Below, piece by piece: positions 61,460 to 64,000 of a stretch of 64,000 nt of DNA; positions within the stretch are counted from its first letter, which is position 1, and the number at the start of each line of letters is the position of its first letter. Position numbers and translations under genes: made by a program. The DNA comes from Bacteroidetes bacterium ADurb.Bin008. Lineage in GTDB: Bacteria; Bacteroidota; Bacteroidia; Bacteroidales; Tenuifilaceae. The notes beneath the pieces were generated by a model. It saw nothing but the letters and a program-made list of their open reading frames with translations, made no database searches and was not told the origin of the DNA. The stretch is from assembly GCA_002071445.1 (NCBI GenBank), contig MWFE01000067.1, positions 61,691-125,690 on the forward strand, read 5' to 3'.

Positions 61460-63119
61460 TTTGCGGCGGTGTTGAGGGGCGTTTCATGAATACAAATCCA
61501 TTCTTACTGTACAATACCTCCAACTGGGGATACTCATCCAGTATTGATTTGGCACGATGTATCTTAACCACGAAATAGGCATCGCGGTCTATATCGCCGG
61601 TTAGTAGCCAGTTGGTATCGTACGACAGCGGGTTATCGGGTTTCTGCTTCTGAGAGTAGAAATAGTGCGCATAGCTCTTATACTTCAATGTCTGAATATA
61701 AACATCCTTGCCTTGCAACTCTTTGAAAAACTCAATGGCAGCCCGTTGCGAATATCCCTCGATACGGGGAACCACAAAAAGTATGGTAAGATTCACAAAA
61801 ACCAGAACCAGGGCGAAAAGGGAAATAGTGGCCACCTGTATGTTTTTCTTCCTCAGGAAATGGAAAATCAAAACAGCAGCAATCATTAAAAAGCCGATTA
61901 GCACTTCCAAACCTGTCCACTGCACATTGGCCTGCAAATTCCCCATAGCAAACGGATCTTTTATAATTCCACAAGCGATGATTCGCTCTTTAAACTTATC
62001 AATATAAGGCAGTACCAACACGGCCAATCCGTATATAAAGCCAATGGGATAAAGAATTGCATTAACCCATGATTTAATTTTCACCTCTTCCCTAAAAGAC
62101 TGATAGATAAAAGTGGCTGCGAGAAACGACAACGGGAAATAGGCCAGTGACGAGTAGTGTACAATTTTGGTTCTTACAATGGTGAAAACCACAAGAACGG
62201 TAATGAGCAGAATAATCATCGTCATCCTGAAATGTTGATGGTAAGATGAAAGGCCATTGGTTCTTTGTAAAGCGGGTATTGCAAAAACCGATGCCGGAAA
62301 CACTCCCGCCAGCAGTACCACAAAATGGTAAAGCAAAAAACCCCCATGGCCGGCATCCTTAGTTTTAAAAAGTCGGATCTGATACTCAATGAAATCGACA
62401 ATGATGGAGTAATTGCCAATGGCAATCTGAAGGATAAACCATAAACCTCCCGTAATCGTCAATGCAATGCCGAACAGCACAACATTGCGAACGGTAATTT
62501 TAACCCTGAACCTTCGAATGATGAGTACCACCAATGCCGTGATGGCGAACAGAAGGAATGCAACGGGGCCTTTGGTCAACACGCCCATCCCGATAAAAAA
62601 ACCTGAAAGAAGCGCTTGCAGCCATTTTCTCCCCCCTACGTCATCGCGTGAGTAAAGTATAAAAAAGTAGATACCAAGGAAGATGAACAGGTTGAACCAC
62701 GGGTCGATGATGCCCGATTTGAAGTAGAAGAATGGCAATACCGACCCTCCAAAGGTCATTACCCATGTCAACCCAAACTTTGATCCTATCAACCGCTTAC
62801 CAATACCATAGAGAATCATTAGGGTGATAATTCCGCAAATGGCATTGGGAAAGCGGGCGGCGAACTCGTTAATCCCAAATATTTTCATGGAAAGCACCTG
62901 CATCCAAATGAACATGGGGGGTTTTTCCCAAAATGGGATAAAGTCGATTTGAACTGTCAGATAGTCGCCTGTGACGATCATTTCCCTTGCCGATTCGGCA
63001 AAATTAATCTCGTCCCAATCGAACAGGTGGACGCTTCCCAGAAACGGAATCATGAGAATAGCCGCAAGGACTATTAAAATCAGGTAGAATCTGTCAAATG
63101 ATTTCAGCAGGTTTCTCAT
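61449..63119 (-). CDS. ArnT/PMT-like GT39-family glycosyltransferase
   Basis: A 556-residue polytopic transferase that takes a sugar from a polyprenyl-phosphate donor on the periplasmic side. The start is the ATG at 63119, which overlaps the upstream PAP2 stop (ATGA); a longer frame exists but would run through that gene. First loop: FDWDEINFAESAREM with the catalytic acidic residues, then FWEKPPMFIWMQVLSMKIFG, as in ArnT. About 12 membrane segments and a C-terminal periplasmic domain (about 470-556). ArnT adds aminoarabinose to lipid A; the sugar here is unknown, though the Dpm1-like gene is its likely donor source. Confidence 0.9.
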   Translation of the reverse strand: MRNLLKSFDRFYLILIVLAAILMIPFLGSVHLFDWDEINFAESAREMIVTGDYLTVQIDFIPFWEKPPMFIWMQVLSMKIFGINEFAARFPNAICGIITLMILYGIGKRLIGSKFGLTWVMTFGGSVLPFFYFKSGIIDPWFNLFIFLGIYFFILYSRDDVGGRKWLQALLSGFFIGMGVLTKGPVAFLLFAITALVVLIIRRFRVKITVRNVVLFGIALTITGGLWFILQIAIGNYSIIVDFIEYQIRLFKTKDAGHGGFLLYHFVVLLAGVFPASVFAIPALQRTNGLSSYHQHFRMTMIILLITVLVVFTIVRTKIVHYSSLAYFPLSFLAATFIYQSFREEVKIKSWVNAILYPIGFIYGLAVLVLPYIDKFKERIIACGIIKDPFAMGNLQANVQWTGLEVLIGFLMIAAVLIFHFLRKKNIQVATISLFALVLVFVNLTILFVVPRIEGYSQRAAIEFFKELQGKDVYIQTLKYKSYAHYFYSQKQKPDNPLSYDTNWLLTGDIDRDAYFVVKIHRAKSILDEYPQLEVLYSKNGFVFMKRPSTPPQNDQ

Positions 63120-63769
63120 TTCTTTGCAAAAAGGTGATTTTGTAACGGGGTGTCTAGCCATTGGGCTTTCCAGCGGCTTACAACGTAAACGGAAAGCATT
63201 GCCATGGATACTCCGATGAATGAACCTGCCAGCACATCGGAAATGAAGTGTTGAGACAGGTATATCCTCGAGAACCCGACCAGCCATGCCATGCAAAAGT
63301 AAACCGCTTGAAGCCAACGGTTTCGGGTTGTGAATATGAGGCAAAAGAAAATGGCAAAGGTGGTGGCCGAATGCCCCGAAGGAAATGTATTGAACCTGGC
63401 AATCCTAATCCCCTCCACCAGATGCAGATTGTAAATGCCCTCGAAAAAAACACTTGGGCGAGGCATCCCGCTGAATACCAATTTTTTTAGAGCCTGAGCA
63501 ATGATGCCCGACGAGAGAAACGCCATGAGCTGCCCAAGGCTCATCCTGATACTGACAAATAGGAGAAGAATAATAACTGCTGCTGCAAAAATCCCATCGC
63601 CCATGTGGGTTATGTACTTCATGATGAAATCTCCAAACGCTGTGGTATGGCGATTGATCACAATATGTATGTCTGCTTTGCCGAAAGTGGCCAAAAGGAT
63701 CAGGCCAGCTATCAGCAACAAGGTATATATCAGTAGCACAACCCTATAGCGACGTAAAAAGGAAAGCAT
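63116..63769 (-). CDS. PAP2-family membrane phosphatase
   Basis: A 217-residue integral membrane lipid phosphatase (start at ATG 63769; a TTG at 63787 would add six residues). The three PAP2 motifs are visible: KKLVFSGMPRPSVF (KxxxxxxRP), FNTFPSGHSATTFA (SGH) and GFSRIYLSQHFISDVLAG (SRxxxxxHxxxD). Five to six membrane segments. As first gene of an operon with GT39 and Dpm1 genes it may dephosphorylate undecaprenyl pyrophosphate or lipid A (LpxE/LpxF-like). Which is not decided by sequence. Confidence 0.9.
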   Translation of the reverse strand: MLSFLRRYRVVLLIYTLLLIAGLILLATFGKADIHIVINRHTTAFGDFIMKYITHMGDGIFAAAVIILLLFVSIRMSLGQLMAFLSSGIIAQALKKLVFSGMPRPSVFFEGIYNLHLVEGIRIARFNTFPSGHSATTFAIFFCLIFTTRNRWLQAVYFCMAWLVGFSRIYLSQHFISDVLAGSFIGVSMAMLSVYVVSRWKAQWLDTPLQNHLFAKK

Positions 63770-63957
63770 TGGTAATATTTTGCGCAAAGATACTCAGGTT
63801 ATAAGATTTTACAAGTGGCTGACAATTCGTTAAAGCATTTTTCACTGCAATGCCAAATCATTCGAAAGACTGAATACTACTTACAGATTTTGGAGGGGTA
63901 CCTAACAATTATCAATGTAAAAAAAGGCTTAATAGACATTTTTGATGCTCAAATCTC

Positions 63958-63984
63958 TTGAAACCGTTGCTATGTTTACCTTTG
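63958..63984 (+). promoter_or_regulatory. possible promoter facing out of the window
   Basis: TTG at 63958-63960 and TACCTTTG at 63977-63984, 16-base spacer. The -7 box is perfect and probably drives a gene just beyond the window edge. Confidence 0.4.
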
Positions 63985-64000
63985 ACGCAAATCAAAGGCT

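Noticed and set aside
1..64000. CRISPR array, prophage, insertion sequence, rRNA or tmRNA
   Set aside because: No regularly spaced repeats, no transposase or integrase frames and no recognisable structural RNA besides the two tRNAs were seen by eye.

Overview
The window is a 64 kb stretch of a Bacteroidota chromosome, most likely from an anaerobic or marine Bacteroidales/Marinilabiliales-type organism. Support comes from C-terminal type IX secretion (T9SS) sorting domains on two secreted proteins, an S46 dipeptidyl peptidase, several outer-membrane barrels, a LysM plus periplasmic-binding protein typical of the phylum, and the Bacteroidota promoter TTTG-N19-TAnnTTTG, which is perfect in front of both tRNA genes. 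Shine-Dalgarno sites are rare and many starts are GTG or TTG. There is no rRNA, CRISPR array, intact insertion sequence or prophage.

Layout. 1-8.8 kb, minus strand: the 3'-truncated formyltransferase fmt; a solitary AT-rich DUF262/HNH-like restriction-type gene; ribBA; two glycosyltransferases; an LptF/LptG-type permease; and a START-like protein. 9.0-18.1 kb: tRNA(CAT), two tandem TPR proteins, a DUF4349 lipoprotein, a glycosyltransferase, a triple helix-hairpin-helix membrane protein, a CPA1 antiporter with a cyclic-nucleotide-like domain, and an S9 peptidase. 18.3-32.9 kb: a LysM/receptor protein, a CDF metal exporter, S46 peptidase, plsY, truA, a small ribbon-helix-helix-like protein, a polytopic protein with a degenerate spermidine-synthase-like domain coupled to an exported isoaspartyl methyltransferase, a lytic transglycosylase and uvrA.

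32.9-50 kb is rich in envelope genes: a SPOR protein paired with a barrel carrying calcium-type repeats, a Memo/radical-SAM pair, two T9SS cargo proteins (one an M14 carboxypeptidase), four further barrels or envelope proteins, and a lipoprotein. divIC, rlmD and tRNA-Val(TAC) lie among them. 50-63.8 kb: folC, then a plus-strand run of PIN-PhoH, a SixA-like phosphatase, ppk1, a short Ppx, mtaB, an inositol-monophosphatase-like enzyme, a lipid-A-type acyltransferase and a glycosyltransferase. Facing them is a minus-strand operon of a PAP2 phosphatase, an ArnT-like GT39 transferase and a Dpm1-like transferase, which together look like a polyprenyl-phosphate-sugar route for modifying envelope glycans or lipid A.

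Most of the window is ordinary chromosome. The items most worth a second look are the exported Pcm coupled to the SAM-fold membrane protein, the SPOR/calcium-repeat barrel pair, the Memo/radical-SAM pair without a local AMMECR1 gene, and the lone DUF262 gene. None of these is proven to be a new system from sequence alone.
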